In this document: one piece after another, positions 22,982-34,720 of the stretch | How the letters are laid out: each line of letters starts with the position of its first letter | Position numbering within the stretch: the first letter of the stretch is position 1 | DNA from: Undaria pinnatifida | Taxonomy: Eukaryota; Sar; Phaeophyceae; Laminariales; Alariaceae | Reading direction: 5' to 3' | Assembly: GCA_012845835.1 (NCBI GenBank) | Contig: JABAKD010000019.1 | Location: forward strand, 1,411,501-1,475,500 | DNA: 64,000 bases | Position numbers and translations under genes: made by a program | The notes under the pieces: model-generated | Databases searched by the model: none | What the model was told of the DNA's origin: nothing | Seen by the model: the letters and a program-made list of their open reading frames with translations, nothing else

Positions 22982-23425
22982 TTAATGATTTGCGATGTTT
23001 TCTCCAGCAACAACTAGGGTAAGGAAGATGGACGGGCACGTTTCGACTACCCTGGGGAACTGAAGCCAGAAGCACACGTTTATTGCTGAACATATGATGA
23101 TATATTTGACCATCCACGGTAGATGTATGGCTGGCTCACTCACGGAGACAGAAGTCACGTAATCCGGAGACTCATCGGGCTGGGAAGAGAAGTAGAGTAG
23201 AGTTTCGAAGTGGAGGTTCGAAGTGCGGCTGAGGGGCTTTTTCTCCCCAGCCACGAGGCGACCCCAATCATGAGAGATTGGAGACCACATTCAATTTTAT
23301 TATTAGTTCTCCGGGAACCAACTTGGTTCCGCCGCATCTCCTCAGATGCGTTACGGTTTCACAAACCACAAATAATATCCCAATTAGGCATTGATACAAG
23401 CACAAACCAACATCCCCCCTGCTTG
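22982..23425 (-). pseudogene. twin-hairpin family member, copy A (truncated)
   Basis: Read on the minus strand, this has the family upstream block (CCTGATTGGGATATTATTTG), the twin hairpin (23314-23349), then an ATG at 23290 opening the conserved family protein. The protein matches copy B at 25388-25840 for about 60 residues, including FSSQPDESPDYVTSVSVSEP. It then loses about ten bases and diverges at the point where copy B continues VYVDGQ. The function of the family is unknown to me. The rest of the frame reads unrelated sequence, so this copy is broken. Confidence 0.65.
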
Positions 23426-24543
23426 TAACAGTCATGATAACGCCCATTCAAACCGCTAAGCAAAATTCAATACTCAAAAACAACCAATATTATTCCCCCA
23501 AATTAATGTGCTCCAAGTCCTCCATCAACCGAATTTTTGATACCGAAAACAAGATAAAAATATCAAATTTCATCATTCAACACTCAGAAACAACCTATAT
23601 TGTTCCCCCCAAATTAATATACTCCCAAGTCCTCCATCAAGCGAATTTTTAATACCGAAATCAAGATAAAAATCTCAAATTTCATCATTCAATGCTCAAA
23701 AACAATCGATATTGTTCCCCCAAATTTTTAGGCTTCCAAACCTTCGATCAAGCAAAATTCTGGTGGAAATATAGTCTAGATTCTCCCGTTTTCAACATTC
23801 CCTAGGCAAAATTACAAACAGTAGACTCTAACTGTAAGTATCAACGCAAGACCCGAGTTCGATACTGATAGCATGCCATCCAGCGCATCATCATGGTGAA
23901 TCAAGCATCACATAGTGGATCCTACGTCCCTCCTGCTTGTGAAAACTATCATGATAATGTTCATCACATCCTAGATTATTACAAACTCAAAAGTAGAATT
24001 CTTGAATTCAAACAAAGTGGAAGGGCATCGCGTTCAACTGTTATTTCATTATCCAACAAATACAACCAGCAAACATATAACTCCTCCACTCCGGAGTCAA
24101 GCCACATTTTGTCCAATCAGTTTCGCTCTGGTTTTGTCCATACCAAGCTCTCAACATGCGTTGGAATTACAGGACACCCTGATTAGGACATGTGCTTCTT
24201 TAACTAACTCTGGAAGCCAGCATTCATCATACATACCTACGTACTCTACCTGTTCAAGACAAATATGTCCTTTCTCAAATTGAATTTCTCATCAAGCATC
24301 CTACCAGCAATGTACGTCAATCAATAAATATCAACTTCACATATGTCATACCAGGTACTGCATTCTTGCATATCCCAGCTTCGAAAATACGTAACGCCAT
24401 CATTGTAAAAGTGCCCGATTTAAGAGCCCAACAGTATTATGTTTACTAGCTACTGGGGTTGAGCACACAGCAATGCCTCATAATAATAGCAATTTTAATA
24501 CCAAAACCAAGAACCGAACCACCCCGAATCTGCAAGACAAAAG
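23426..24543. other. A/T-rich stretch without supported gene
   Basis: Three similar AT-rich lines recur at about 23460, 23570 and 23690, each with TTATTCCCCCAAATT-like and AATTTTTGATACCGAAA-like text. They form a degenerate ~115-bp tandem repeat. Short frames at 23893-24283 are unsupported. Confidence 0.45.
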
Positions 24544-25387
24544 TTATGAAAACAATACATGCCTTTTTGAGCATGTGCTCTTGCGCCAGACGATGATCTT
24601 CTCTTTCTCACGTAGACGCTCTCGCAGCGGACCGCGCCTTCTCCGCCGTCCCATGCTATTCCCAAGGCCCCGCGAAGAAGCCGAGCCCCGATCCACCACC
24701 AAGCCTCCTTGTACTCTCCCGTTTTCCACCCTCCTGCGCCACCGTCTGGAATGTCCGCCCACGTTGCGCATCGCCGGCCTGACGGTGCATACCGTCAATG
24801 ACGGCCCGACACGAGAACGTCGGATGTGTACCCGATAAAGCTCGCCTCGGCGGCGACGATATCGGCTGTTCTCCACCGGTGTCATCGTCTTCGTCAAGCC
24901 AGGCCGCGGGCTGTGATTCCTGCTGCTGCTTTTCCACCACCCCCAGCTCAGCTACCACCATGTTGTTCCACCATTGCTCGTCGCCTTCGTCAAGTCAGGC
25001 CGCCGGCTGTTATCCCTGCTGCTGCTTTTCCACCACCACCAGCTCAGCTACCACCATGTTGTTCCACCAATATATTGCTCGTCGTCTCCCACCTCTTCCC
25101 AAAACAAACTCGCTCTTCCTCCTCCTCTTCCCCCTCAAAATTAAATCGCCCTTCTTGCTCCGTGCGGTCAGAAGTCCATGTCAACGTGCACGAATACGTC
25201 CTCTGCTGTTCAGGCTGGTGCTCCAACGACCTTGCGGCGTTCTCGCTCGATGACTTCTGCATCAAATGGGTCTGGCTAGATGGTGGGGCATGGCTCTCTT
25301 TCGCCTGTGCTCCTTTCCGTTCTGCTCCTGCCTCTGTTTGTGCTCGGCTTGCCTCGGCGGCGTCTCGCTGGTTTTGCAACTCACATA
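24544..25387 (-). other. downstream part of family copy B, possibly coding on the minus strand
   Basis: Minus-strand frames continue the E/Q/R-rich character of the copy B protein after a likely frameshift (25379 to 25044). A 96-bp in-frame tandem duplication lies at about 24891-25078 and encodes a repeated VEKQQQ...QPAAWLDE block. A longer plus-strand frame at 24826-25593 is its antisense shadow, rich in Pro and Cys. Without transcript evidence I cannot define exons. Confidence 0.35.
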
Positions 25388-25840
25388 CTATTTCGTATGC
25401 TCGCCTTTGTATTGCGACTCCGTATATTGTTGTATCGCTTCCGTTTCCTCAGCAGAGCAGGCCAGCTGGGTTTGATAGTCCCAGGTTGAGAAATCCCATT
25501 TCGGGGGCATCTCCGCTATGGCCTGCCGCAGAGCATCCGAGTAATCCATGTAGCCCTCTGAAAATGCGAATGACGTCTCCATCCTTGCGCTAACCCTGTG
25601 CACGAGATATCTGGATCGATCCTTAAATACTACCTGGTAGTATATTTGACCATCCACGTACACGGGCGGTAGATACATGGCTGGCTCACTCACGGAGACA
25701 GAAGTCACGTAATCCGGAGACTCATCGGGCTGGGAAGAGAAGTAGAGTAGAGTTTCGAAGTGGAGTTTCGAAGTGCGGCTGAGGGGCTTTTTCTCCCCAG
25801 CCACGAGGTGACCCCAATCATGAGAGATTGGAGACCACAT
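25388..25840 (-). CDS. twin-hairpin family protein, copy B (unknown function)
   Basis: This 150-residue frame is the best-preserved member of a family with relatives at 22982-23425, 35220-35463 and 63600-64000. The ATG at 25840 lies a short distance after the twin hairpin and an AATAATAAAATTG TATA-like stretch, and the N-terminus is shared with copy A. The conserved region covers residues 30-85 (FSSQPDESPDYVTSVSV, then LPPVYVDGQIYYQVVFKDRS). The rest is acidic and Gln-rich, with two Trp-containing blocks. No signal peptide, membrane segment or known domain is visible. The frame ends at a stop, after which similar E/Q/R-rich text continues in another frame. The true gene may be longer and either frameshifted or spliced. 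Being multicopy, it could belong to an unclassified mobile element. Confidence 0.5.
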   Translation of the reverse strand: MWSPISHDWGHLVAGEKKPLSRTSKLHFETLLYFSSQPDESPDYVTSVSVSEPAMYLPPVYVDGQIYYQVVFKDRSRYLVHRVSARMETSFAFSEGYMDYSDALRQAIAEMPPKWDFSTWDYQTQLACSAEETEAIQQYTESQYKGEHTK

Positions 25841-25863
25841 ACAATTTTATTATTAGTTCTCCG

Positions 25864-25899
25864 GTAACCAACCTGGTTCCGCCGCATCTCCTCAGATGT
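25864..25899 (-). other. twin hairpin, copy B
   Basis: Minus-strand order is a hairpin with stem CATCT/AGATG and loop GAGG, a GGC spacer, then a GGAACC hairpin whose second arm has one change. It lies immediately upstream of the family reading frame. Confidence 0.7.
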
Positions 25900-25963
25900 G
25901 TTACGGTTTCACAAACCACAAATAATATCCCAATCAGGCTTTGATACAATCACCAACCAACAG

Positions 25964-26217
25964 ATACGTGCTCAATTGTCTAAGCGTAAAAAAAAGGTTA
26001 TTTTTGTATGATTGCTGCATGTGGTGGTGGAGGTATATGGTTGCTGCTAACTGCGTGTTTTGGTTATGGATGCGTGCCCTGCTGTGTTTTCGAACTTACG
26101 ATACTTGGTTTCGTGGGTAATCCTTGCTTGTAGATTACTGTGAAGGTGTCCTGTGGGGTCGAAGTGTGTCGGTGCTGTCATGAGTAGGCTATCTACCTCC
26201 GACACACAATACATGGC
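25964..26217. other. no supported gene
   Basis: Spacer between the twin-hairpin family member and a ~240-bp dispersed repeat. Nothing is recognised. Confidence 0.4.
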
Positions 26218-26457
26218 TGATTCTACGATAGCCTCCCCCAAAACCAGCGATTTTCTTCAACGAACGTTTCAATGAATCATGGCTGCTCGACACAAGGGAG
26301 GATGCTATTGAACGAAAAGTATCCACATATTTTATTGTGTGCAAAGGTCTATAGATCGATGACGTCGGGGTGTCGAGGGACACCGTGTTTCAGGGGATAC
26401 GACCGCGAGCTGGTTTTGAAACCAACGACTCGTTAAAGAAAAGTTTGGGGGGCTACC
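26218..26457 (+). repeat. ~240-bp dispersed repeat, copy 1
   Basis: It starts GATTCTACGATAGCC and shares about 70-80% identity, judged by eye, with 51101-51340, including CATGGCTGCTCGACA and CCACATATTTT blocks. No conserved protein is evident. The second copy sits in an intron of the transporter gene. Confidence 0.65.
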
Positions 26458-27760
26458 GTATAACGACTCACATGCTACTATTAGTACGGTAGAGATGATG
26501 CACCCAGTTTTTTCCTACAGGGTTCTTGGCTTGAGACCAGCATGCTACGATAGAGGTATAACATATACCTTTTTTTGGCGAAAATGGTTCCCGAATGACG
26601 GGGCTCCTTAATTAACACAAAAAATACTATCGTCGGAAATACGACATTTTTTTTTTGCGTGATTCTCGTCGTGTGCCTCGGCAATGGGATTTTTCATCCG
26701 GTAGCAGTTTTGTTTTCTCCAAATCGGTTTATGGGAAATGTTTTAAGCTCCTAAATAGAGGAGTCTCAGAAAAAAAGAGGTTCACCTCTACCGTAGCACG
26801 CGTAAGGTGTGCTCTATACCTAAACTCCAGAACACTATGTAAATGAAAGTGCAACCAGATGAAAAACCCTATGCCCAAGGTAATACAAGACAAAATAAAT
26901 CGTAACGAGTAGCTAGCGTGATAGTTCGAAGTATTCCAGTGACGTTGGGTTAAGGAGCCCATCTTTAATAAACCGTTCGTTCAGCAACAAAAACCAAATG
27001 CTATCTCCTATCGTGGTATGCGTCCTCCATGGCATATCATGTGCTCTCCACTGTTCGTCACGGCTCAAACATCAGACAAGAAGGCTATCTGCGAGATGTA
27101 AGCATCGTATTATATAAGTCCTACTGTAGAACACAGGCTAAAGTACTCATTGACCGCATGTGGGATGTCATTTCATGAAGCATCGCCAATTTGTGCCGTC
27201 CATCACACAAAGAGCCATGAATGACATGATACATTCTGCAGCTCATGAGACACTAACATGCAGAATCTTTTATCTATAGCTTGAGCATCTACGTAGAGCA
27301 CTCCTTCGCCTTACAGTACCCTGTGTACGGCTTGCTTTCGCTTGATTAAATGCTTTGCGGTGTTTATTCTCCAGAGTCATCCCCCGGAGTGCAGCAGATT
27401 CTAAGAAACTTCTGAGCAGATTCTAAAACGTTTCTGAGCTCCAATATCATCATCATCTCCCGAACCACGACTCCGAATATATCCCTTCGCGCGCAACCCG
27501 GCAAACAATTCTATGATCTTTTTGGTTCTAAAACAACTATGATCGTACAACTATCAAATAAATGCTAACCGTTAATAGCCTCACAGTTGAGCTGCTCGAT
27601 CAGCCAAAAGGTCAGAAGGTCACGCAAACATTAGTTATAACCCAAAAAAAAGTCAAGCCCCTACCACTCACTGTGCGATGACTCTCCCGCCATATTCTCC
27701 CGCAATATTCAGGGTCCGACAGACGGAGGCGGACACGTTTAGACTTTGTACCTTCTTCGG
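26458..27760. other. no supported gene
   Basis: Only short scattered frames are present. I see no repeat unit or domain in this stretch. Confidence 0.4.
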
Positions 27761-28343
27761 GCCGTTCCTAACCAACACACTGTACAGGAGAAACTGTCAG
27801 GAATCGTGACGAAAAAAAGCGTGACATTTATTTCGCGAATCGCGATATATTTGTCAGGATGCCAGACTTTGAATAATCGTTTTGACATCTTTTCCTTATA
27901 ATTATAGACGTCAGGATCTCCGACAAAAAAAAAGGTGTTTTTTCTCTTAACGACACTTTTCAGAATTATTGCAGATTTCCAGGACGAATCGTGACATGTT
28001 GTCAGGATTCATTTGTAATGTTTTGCGTCGTCAGGAACGACCCTTACCGTTCCTAACGAGAACAAAAAACGTCAGGAATCGTGAATAAAAACGTGATATT
28101 TTTGCGTGTCGCGATATTGTCAGGAGTCCAGACCTTGTATCGTTTTGAAATATTTACATGAAATTATGTCAGGATTCCTGACAAAAAAGTGTTTTTTATT
28201 TTAAGACGTGACTTTCAGCATTTCAGAATAACAGGAATCGTGAAATTTTGTCAGAATTTGTGCTTTTTTCGCATTCGTTCGCAACGACCCTTAGGGCCGC
28301 GGGAGATCTTAAACTACCCTTAGGGCCGCGGGAGATCTTAAAC
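27761..28343. repeat. two-unit ~286-bp repeat with an array of TCAGGA motifs
   Basis: Units start CCGTTCCTAAC at about 27761 and 28047. About eleven GTCAGGAATCGTGA-like motifs occur at 30-60 bp spacing, one of them the perfect palindrome GTCAGGATTCCTGAC (about 28164-28178). The array ends in a 29-bp direct duplication, CCCTTAGGGCCGCGGGAGAT and following bases, at about 28286 and 28315. Confidence 0.65.
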
Positions 28344-28770
28344 TGTTATTGATAATGTGTGATACCCTGGCACGGTGGTTTGGGAGGCTGTGCCGTCGGC
28401 GTTGGTCGAGATGATAGCACGGTGCGAGAGGATAGCCTGGAAGACGAAGTGCTTCCGAGATTTAAAGAAAATGTTGAATAGTACAACGGTGGCGCTTAAT
28501 TTGGCCAATACACACAGGTATAAACCGCAGAGTTGCAGGAGCCCAGACGACGGCTGCTTCCCAGAGATGACCAGGACATCTATGATCTGGAAAGATCTAC
28601 AAGAGAGAGCCACACGAGAGAGTGGGCTACCTGGATATCAAGCGGAGAATCCTACGGAAATAATTCCTCCGCACGCATACGTATGTTGCACTCGAACCGA
28701 CACATATGAGATCTACGATACACAAGAGTTGTGCTACTGAACATTGACTCATAATGGCTATGTGCTAACA
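28344..28770 (-). repeat. candidate 3' LTR of the copia element
   Basis: It is 427 bp, starts TGTTATTG and ends TGCTAACA on the plus strand, so the termini are TG...CA with inverted TGTTA/TAACA ends. It abuts the polypurine tract. Without a second LTR for comparison the call is provisional. Confidence 0.5.
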
Positions 28771-29089
28771 TTTCTTTAATACTTCCCCTCAATGGAAGTT
28801 GCTCTAACTCGTACCAAACTAATGATGACTAATTCAAGCAAGTATTTTCGTTTCATGCGTTTCAACCACTAAAGTACCATGTGATGTTTCAGTCCTATAC
28901 GTGCAACAACACATTTATGCGCTTGCTAAAGAGTACCTGCTACAGCACAAACCAGACTACCATGACTTCCAATCCTACATGGCTCGTTCAACCAGTGATG
29001 GTGCGAGGCCGAATGTCGATTACAGAAAGATCAAGTTGATTCGCACAAACAGAACAGATTTAAGACGAACACACAAACATATAACACGA

Positions 29090-30803
29090 CTAACTGAACT
29101 GACTGTTGATGAAGTCGTTCACGTTGAAGTTACTGGTGATGTCCAGCAGGTTCCTGAAGCGATGATTGTTCACGTACGTTGTGCCGATGTCTGCAGGGTT
29201 GATGTCGGTCGGGATGTAGTGGATGGAGATTCTTCCCTCCGACATGAGCTCTCGGGTGAAAAAGAAACGCAGCGCGATGTGCTTCGTCCTCGAGCTGAAG
29301 GAGCGGCTTCCCAGCGCGTGCAGCGTCGCTGTGTTGTCGGTACAACGGCACTTTCACGAAGTCCTTGCCGAACCCTAGCTCAGTCAGCATGTTCGAGCAT
29401 AACATTTTTTCCTTCATCGCCAAAGCCTACGCCACCAGCTCCGCCTCCATGGTCGACATTGCAGTCAGACCTCGTAGACCCGACTTGAAGCCAATCGGCG
29501 CATCGCACAGCATCGACAAGTAGCATGAGGTGGACTTTCCGTTGTCCGGGTGGTTGGCCAAGTTGGAGTCCGAAAATACTGCAAGCTTGAAGCCTCCCCT
29601 GTTGTACGTAATGCTGAAGTCGGTTGTCCCCGCGAGGTAGCGAAGAGTGTGCTTTGCCGCCACCATGTGGATCTTGCTGGGTTTCGCCATCGGGCGAGCC
29701 AGTTGACCAACGGCATACATGATGTCGTGCCTTAACACTTGGGAAACATACATCAGGCACCCCACGATGCCCTGGTAGCACTTCTTTTCTTCCTCGTCCA
29801 GCAGATTTCCGTCAGGCTGCTGGTTGGAGAGTTCGGGACCGTACCCCGGCGTGTTGGTCGGCTTGCGTTTCGACATTCCGAACCTCTCCAGGATGGACTT
29901 GGAGTAAGCCTCTTGAGACATCGTGAGAGTGACACGCTCAAGGTCTCTCTTTATCTCCATGCCCAAGACGAGCGACACCGCTCCCATGTCGGTCATCTTG
30001 AAACGCTGCTTCAAGTTCTCTTTTACCATCGCCATGGCGTCAGAGTTGTTGCTGGCCAGAAGGAAATCGTCCATGTAGAGGGTCAAGTAGATCCGAACAC
30101 CGTCGTGATCGTACAAGTAGACACACGTCTCGGACTGAAGCGGAACAAAGCCGATCTCGACAAGGGCGGGATCGATGGTGTTGGACCAGTTCCCGGGGCT
30201 TTGGGCCAGCCCGTAGAGGCTCTTCTCTAGCTGCATCACTAGCTCACCTCCATCCTTGTCCTTGACCTCAAAGCCAGGCGGCTGCTCGACGAACACCAAC
30301 TCCAGGATACCCGCGTACAGGAAGGCAGTTGAGACGTCCATCTGGTGTAGAAGCAGGCCGAAGTGCACGGTTATGCAGCATATGGTCCGCACGCTCTGAA
30401 TCATGCACACCGGGGCGTAGATGCGGCCAGAGTCAAGGCCAGGAACTTAGTTCCAACCTTGAGCCACTACACGAGCCTTCAAGGAGCCGTCTGCCTTGCG
30501 CTTGAACACCCATTTCGAATTGATTCGCTTCCGTCCAGCGGGAACGGCAGAGCGCGGAACAAGCGTGTAAACTTGAAGATCTTCAAGACTCGCGATCTCG
30601 CGCTCTGCTGCTGCGTTCCACTGGGCGGCTTCGGGCGTGGCCCGCGCTTCCTTGATTGTCCGTGGAACATTCGGTTGCGTTGTTCCCACAGCGTACGCGT
30701 ACTCGGTGAAGCCGAATGTGCCGTCCGTATGGGCGACGTCGGGAAACTCCGTCTTCACGGTAAACGCGTAGGACAGGCGACGAAGCAGACCTGGTGGTTG
30801 CAA
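29090..30803 (-). pseudogene. pol: copia reverse transcriptase and RNase H, broken
   Basis: Read on the minus strand, RT begins near 30700 with the SLEDL and WVFKRKADGSLKARVVAQGW signatures. It hits an in-frame UAA (30447-30449) at the position where a Gln is usual, then continues in the same frame through the QMDVSTAFL motif and YMDD (LTLYMDDFLLAS). RNase H follows with SMLCDAP and STMEAELVA, then an in-frame UAG (29425-29427). A further frameshift near 29340 precedes the last RNase H motif. The frame then runs to a natural stop at 29090. The wild-type product would copy the element RNA and remove the RNA strand. The damage is point mutations and small indels, typical of an old insertion. 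Confidence 0.9.
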
Positions 30804-32469
30804 TCGTCAACGTGGAACCTTGTCCACCACGAGTACCACGTCCACGTGCAGACCCGCTGCCACGTCCACCGTGCTGCGTAATGCCTACCCGCGCAGGTCC
30901 ACCACGCGAAGCAGACCTGGTGACTGCAGGCATCGGCGTGGAACCTCGTCCACCACAAGACGGACCGCGTCCATGTACAGACCTACCCTGTGGCGCAGTA
31001 CCAGACGGAGCAGAACCAGCGGGCGATGAACAAAGCGGCGGCTCCGGACCAGGTGACGATCCAGGAGAAGACGCACCGTTGACCGGCACCGGGGGACTGA
31101 CTCCCCCCGGCGGAGCAGAGCTATCTTCCTCAGGCGTATCACCAGACGTCCCAGGCGCATCGTTGGCAGGAGTAGATCCAGCAGATGCAAGTCCAAGATC
31201 ACGGTCGGTTGTCTCACAAATTTGTTCGAGACACTCAATCGCAGACAGATCCCCGACGGCATGTTCAGGAGAGAGCGAATCAGCCGAGTGGTTAGAAGTG
31301 TAGCTTTGCACGTCTCTTAGCATGTCGTCGTGGTCGTCGCACGTCAACTCCCCGTAGTCAAAACCGTGCGCGTCCAACGAGGGCGCGATAGAAAGCGTGT
31401 AAATGAAGATAACATTTTGGCTAACCCGCACACGTCGCGCCTCAGAGTTGTAGATCCGGTAGAACTTGATTCCCTCACTGAATCCGACGAGCCGGCCTTC
31501 CCAATCACGATGCTCCTGCTTATTGGTGTGGACCTCTTCGTGCATGAACGCCCGGGACCCGATCACCCGGAGATGGCCGAGATAGGCATCCTTGCCGTAT
31601 AGCGCCTTGTACGGCGTCCCGTTTTGCAGAGCTGCGGGAGGTGTCCGGTTGCTCAGGTAGACGGCCGTCTTCATCAGCTCCCCCCAAAGGAAGTTCGAAA
31701 GTGTCGAGTCGGCGAGAAAACAGCGCACAATGTTCAAAATTGTCCGGTCCGCACGCTCGTTTGCTCCGATCTGCTGAGGGGTGTTCGGAGAGTCAAACTC
31801 CAGCTTGATGCCGACGTCTTGACAGTACTGACGGGACTCCGCGCTCGTGAATTCCGTGCAGCGGTCCCCGCGGAGGGTATGGATGCGCTCGCCGGTAGGA
31901 ATCACGGTCTCCTTGACGAACACCGCAAGGGCGTCCACAGAACAGGTCTTGTCCTTCATGAGCACCACCTCCTTCCACTTGGTTTGCTGGTCAGCGAACT
32001 TGACGGCGTATTTGAACCCGCCCAGAGATTTAGTCGTGAAGCGGCCGAGGGTGTCGACGAATACGAGCTGGAAAGGACGTCGAACATTGTAGGTAGCCTG
32101 CTTGGGGTGAGGTTGTTGTGCGCTCTTTCCGAGTGTGCAGGTACTACAGTTCTTAAGGTCGCCGGTGTAGTCGACACCGCTAGCCGGCTCCTTCCTCAGG
32201 ACGTCCAAGCTTTTGTGGTTGATGTGTTCCATGCGCCGGTGCCACAGCTCAGCGGACTCCGACTTTAAGACAAGGCCGTTAGGGGCTCGCCCAAGGACTA
32301 TCTGGCCCCCGGCGCCACCCCCTAGTCTCACCTCGATGGAGCACATGAGTTTTCCGGTCGCGTCGTCCACCCCACAGGTTTGCATCGGGATAACCACGTC
32401 TCCCGACTCCAATCTGGGGTTGGCCGGATGAAACAACGTCGCCACTCCCTTCTGCATCGCCGCGGTCAC
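30583..32469 (-). pseudogene. pol: copia integrase region, frameshifted from its neighbours
   Basis: This 628-codon frame covers the GAG-pre-integrase finger (HRRMEHINHK, then CSTC) and the integrase core, with D in FVDTLGRF and E in ANERADRT. A long Ser/Pro/Gly/Arg-rich linker with repeated TRSASRGG-like blocks follows. The second acidic motif reads RGDRCTEF, unusual for copia. The frame is offset from protease upstream (break at about 32484-32492, in the LG-HHLFSV region) and from RT downstream (break near 30785), so two compensating indels isolate it. Confidence 0.88.
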
Positions 32470-34077
32470 GGAAAAGAGATGGTGCCCAAGTCCGGCGCCA
32501 AAACGACGCGAAAGGAGATGCGCCGGTCATTTCCGTTGTCGTCCGTGACGGTGCCCAAGATAGTCCCCGTTGTTACGCCCTTGAGGAGATGCTGGCCGGC
32601 GGCGACGATCGTGTGAGGGACCGGAAGGTCTTCGACGTCGCACATGTAGGCCCGCACTCCTGGTGTAAGCGCAGGGTCGAGGTAGTTGTTGGTCGCTCCG
32701 CTGTCCACAACCATCCGGATGCACGACCGGTATGAGCGAAAAGAAGCAAGCGACATTTCCGCAGAAGTCGCCATGAGCGCACCGAAAAACCCGGATGGCA
32801 AGCGGTGGTCCTGTGCAGGCGACGCTGAGGAGATAGATGAAGGTGCCGCCGTAGTGGCGGCAGACGCCGCCGGAGGCGTCTGGGAAAGGCAGGAGACAAA
32901 GTTGCCGCAGCCGGTGGAGCGCGTTGGGCGCTGAAGGAACCCGAACGAAGTCGGCTCCGCGGGAGCCTGCGGCGCCGTCGCCGGAGTCGATTGTGACAAG
33001 TGAGCGCCCCCGATGTTGGGCAAGTTGACCTGACCAGCGGAATGCAGCAGCGCCAGGTTGGCAACCAAGCCTTGGAGCTCCTTTTGCTTGTTCGCGCGAA
33101 GCTCCTGCTGTTTCCAACACTCAGCATCGTTGTGCGTGGTGGTGTTGTGGTAGGAGCACCATTTCGGCTGAGCACCCCCCCCACCACCGCTGCGCTTTTT
33201 CTTCCACCTCTTTTTTCCTGGCTTCGGGCGGTTCTTCAGCACTTGTTGGGGGCAGTCACGCTGGAAATGCCCGTACACCTCGCATCGATGGCACTGGTCG
33301 GATGAGGACGCCCCCATTGCGGCCCCCCGGCCCGAGACCGCGGGCCCCGACGCGTTGCGCGACTGCTGGTCCACGTAGAAGCGGTTGGCCGTCTCCAGGA
33401 GACGGTCAACGGACGTGAATTCCTCACGGTAGTGCATCTCACGGATGAACTTTAACTCTGGGGCCTTCGTCAGGCCCGAGAGCATGATTTCTAGGTAGAC
33501 CTCCTTGGAGACCTCCTCCCCCAGGCCCTGGAGGCGAACCTTGAGATCCATTCCTTTCGTGAAGAAATCGATGGGATCCCCCCCCGCCAGGTGTCGAAGG
33601 CCGAAAAGCTCTCTGTGACACGTGCGCCGAGCTTGCTGGGTGTGAGCGTCGAAACGCTCGTTGAGGGCCTTCCAGGCCGCCGTTCCATCCGCCGCCTCTT
33701 CGTGAGTAAGGACGGTGGTGTGCACAGACCCGGAGGTGACAAAGAATAGGAGGGAGAACAGGCAACTGTTAGCCTGGTCTCACTTGGCCCTATCTCTCTC
33801 GTCCGGCTTAGGTTTCGCAGGGCGGTCGGCCCCGGCTAGGATGGGCTTAAGATCCGGCGCGAAGACGTTGACTGCGTTCCGGAGTTTTGTCTTCCACCCG
33901 CGAAAACCCTGCTCCACCGAAATGGTCCCAACGGCGTCCAGCATGCGGTGGAGCCCGGAGATTCCGCCATCGCTGAAAGCCAGGGTCACACTCCCGGACG
34001 CGGTCACGTTTTCGGCACACGCACGACGCCTCGAGAGCCTGAAAAGGGTCGGCGCGCCTAAGAAGGGTACGGTGCAA
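32466..34077 (-). pseudogene. gag: copia gag-protease region with internal stop
   Basis: Gag coding starts beyond 34000 without a recognisable ATG. It meets an in-frame UGA at 33780-33782 where a Trp would be expected, then stays open to 32466. It contains a canonical zinc knuckle, CHRCEVYGHFQRDC (C-x2-C-x4-H-x4-C, about 33250-33290), and the retroviral-type protease motif VVDSGATNNY (about 32690). Protease ends in a frameshift into integrase. Confidence 0.9.
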
Positions 34078-34079
34078 TG

Positions 34080-34720
34080 CTACACAGGGGTAGGCTTAGT
34101 TCAGGTCGCAGCTCCGTAGCTCACGACCCACGTCCGGCGTTAGCTATCCAGCGTCCTCCCAGACGACTGCGCCCCGTCGAGCACAGCTTATGACCAACCG
34201 CAGGTGGCGAAACTGAGATGTTGAGACGACGGAGTAGCCAACTCCAGCCTCGTCCTGCAGATGCACGGGTCAGATGCACTGCTGAGACTTGCTACGCGTC
34301 TTGCAGCGTAGACGTTTGGCTGCTGCATGGATGCAAACAGGCCTGGTCAGTTCCTCAGCCTACACACGCACCGATAAAAAAACCAGCACGAGGAAGATAT
34401 CTTGGACAGACCTACCTCGCGTATACCACAATGCGCAGGTATACCTCGCGTATACTACAACGCGCAGGCAATTTTATGTGAGCGGGTCACGTAGGTATAG
34501 CGGCAGCAGCAGGCGGCTACCAGCTAGCAGTCGTATCATCAGCCTACACTCGCCACCAAGCCGGCATCTCGGTACGTGGGAGAGATCTTGGATAGACTAT
34601 GCCTCGCGAGAGAACCACGCGCAGGCGATTTCGGTCGCCAGTTACAGACACAAAGAACGCCGACAACGGTGCGCCGCGCGCAGAACTAACAACTTGCACA
34701 ACCCTATTCGCCGACCGAAA
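34080..34720. other. no supported gene
   Basis: About 34395-34470 holds a short tandem repeat in which a CTACCTCGCGTATACCACAA-like unit occurs twice and a diverged relative recurs near 34590. No copia LTR is seen. Confidence 0.45.

Larger units (their letters stand above)
28344..34080 (-). mobile_element. Ty1/copia LTR retrotransposon, decayed and 5'-truncated
   Basis: Minus-strand order is gag, protease, integrase, reverse transcriptase, RNase H, which defines Ty1/copia. A candidate 3' LTR (28344-28770) is bounded by TGTTA and TAACA and preceded by a GAGGGGAAG polypurine tract. I find no matching LTR beyond 34080, so the 5' end seems lost. Coding sequence carries at least three in-frame stops and three frameshifts, so the element is dead. 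Confidence 0.9.

Noticed and set aside
24826-25593. 255-codon plus-strand frame rich in Pro, Cys and Ser
   Set aside because: It is antisense to E/Q/R-rich minus-strand text of the twin-hairpin family and contains the 96-bp duplication; the minus strand has the homologous protein.
27761-28290. CRISPR-like repeat-spacer array
   Set aside because: Motifs are short, degenerate and unevenly spaced, and the genome is eukaryotic.
28375-28740. 121-codon plus frame
   Set aside because: It lies inside the candidate copia LTR, antisense to the element, with no homology.
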